Part shown: in pieces, positions 63,607 through 64,000 of the stretch
Layout: each line of letters begins with the position of its first letter
How positions within the stretch are numbered: position 1 is the first letter of the stretch
Assembly (NCBI GenBank): GCA_965220465.1
Contig: CBDCPZ010000023.1
Coordinates: forward strand, 558,001-622,000
DNA: 64,000 bases
From: JAHDHW01 sp965220465
GTDB taxonomy: Bacteria > Bacteroidota > Bacteroidia > Chitinophagales > Saprospiraceae
Direction: 5' to 3'
Position numbers and translations under genes: made by a program
The notes under the pieces: generated by a model
Told to the model about the DNA's origin: nothing
Seen by the model: only the letters and a program-made list of their open reading frames with translations
The model's database searches: none

Positions 63607-64000
63607 TCAATCAATAGTCATCATTACATTTAACATAGATTCCATCCATTTTCCAGTAGACCCCATTCCAAATTGATTGTCATACCCAGAGTGCCAAGTC
63701 CAAATTTGAATTCCTTTATCAGCTCGTGCTAGTAGATAAAGTTGATTATCGAGAACAGCGGTTTGGATCGTCGAGTAATTCGTTACATCATCCCAACCTA
63801 GTTCGTCGGACCAAACCGGGTAGTTAAATGAAAGTTTGATCCACTTATTATTCTCTAAATTAAATTTCCAGGTGTGGATACCTCTACCGGAACGAGCTAT
63901 TTGAAAAAGTTCATCATTAACAACAGCGGTTTGGATGGTCGAGTAATAAATTTCATCATCCCAACCTAGTTCGTTGGACCAAACCGGGTAGTTAAATGAA
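63607..64000 (-). CDS. Repeat protein (propeller-like), 5' end outside the window
   Basis: The reverse strand is open from the right edge to TGA at 63607-63609, giving 130 residues. A 56-residue repeat is visible: LSFNYPVWSxELGWDD, then YSTIQTAV, then a strand pair LFQIARSGRGIHTWKF / LYLLARADKGIQIWTW, and NNKWIK before the next copy. Tryptophan-rich repeats of this size fold as beta-propeller blades in lectins and some toxin- or phage-associated proteins. The final blade ends with GSTGKWMESMLNVMMTID. The number of blades and any N-terminal domain cannot be seen. Confidence 0.7.
   Translation of the reverse strand, partial: SFNYPVWSNELGWDDEIYYSTIQTAVVNDELFQIARSGRGIHTWKFNLENNKWIKLSFNYPVWSDELGWDDVTNYSTIQTAVLDNQLYLLARADKGIQIWTWHSGYDNQFGMGSTGKWMESMLNVMMTID
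63755..64000 (-). repeat. 168-bp tandem coding repeat
   Basis: Two copies with a 168-bp period: ACAGCGGTTTGGAT at 63755 and 63923, and a 42-base block at 63791-63832 repeated at 63959-64000 with one mismatch. The repeat is in frame (56 codons) inside the propeller-like gene and continues beyond the window. High nucleotide identity suggests recent duplication or gene conversion. Confidence 0.85.

Noticed and set aside
63755..64000. CRISPR-like repeat array
   Set aside because: The 168-bp period is in frame, protein-coding and without spacer structure.

Overview
The window is AT-rich chromosomal DNA from a member of the Bacteroidota, most likely a Saprospiraceae-like bacterium. The support is: C-terminal sorting domains of the type IX secretion system on several exported proteins; lipoproteins with short lipoboxes; promoter boxes of the TAnnTTTG type; paired UnbV/FG-GAP surface proteins; a Bacteroidota-style tyrosine integrase; and effector-associated (EAD11-like), TIR, WG and FISUMP domain proteins. 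The genus cannot be read from the sequence.

Region 1 (1-15.5 kb) looks like ordinary chromosome. It holds a copper-type P-ATPase cut by the left edge, two lipoproteins, tRNA-His followed by a small GIY-YIG nuclease, a NagD-like HAD phosphatase, a membrane hybrid histidine kinase, two paralogous UnbV/FG-GAP proteins and, between them, a secreted multiheme cytochrome. Near 14.7-15.05 kb there is a decayed FISUMP fragment that stops at a perfect 27-bp inverted repeat.

Region 2 (15.5-32 kb) is a defence island. A beta-barrel gene lacking its 5' part sits beside a tyrosine recombinase. Seven minus-strand genes follow, in transcription order: XRE regulator, DUF499 P-loop ATPase, DUF3780, DUF1156 adenine methyltransferase with Zn-ribbon cysteines, PLD-SNF2 helicase, GajA (OLD ATPase/TOPRIM) and GajB (UvrD-like helicase). 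The first five form a DISARM-like modification/defence cassette and the last two a Gabija system. The right end carries a 5'-truncated integrase fragment (N-terminal part only), the 3' part of a tRNA-Asp gene (an attachment-site scar) and a broken HNH endonuclease.

Region 3 (32-62 kb) is a conflict and toxin cluster. It contains an EAD11-TM protein, two tandem secreted TPR proteins, a truncated TIR gene beside a MITE-like repeat, a WG/FISUMP membrane protein and a pectate-lyase-fold protein. A complete Tc (ABC) insecticidal-type toxin locus follows: a fused TcB-TcC with a 244-residue variable C-terminus, an LGFP-like/metallophosphoesterase protein, and TcA. A 129-bp copy of the 5' end of tcA, ending in a nonsense codon, lies between TcBC and the phosphoesterase gene. 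An EAD11-TM-TolB-like-TPR protein follows TcA.

Region 4 (61-64 kb) has a two-TM membrane gene split by a 1342-bp IS256-family element with an 8-bp target duplication, then a small unknown gene and the end of a gene with 56-residue repeats.

The strongest candidates for new biology are the joint XRE-DUF499-DUF3780-DUF1156-PLD/SNF2-Gabija array and the Tc locus with the inserted phosphoesterase and the flanking EAD11 proteins.
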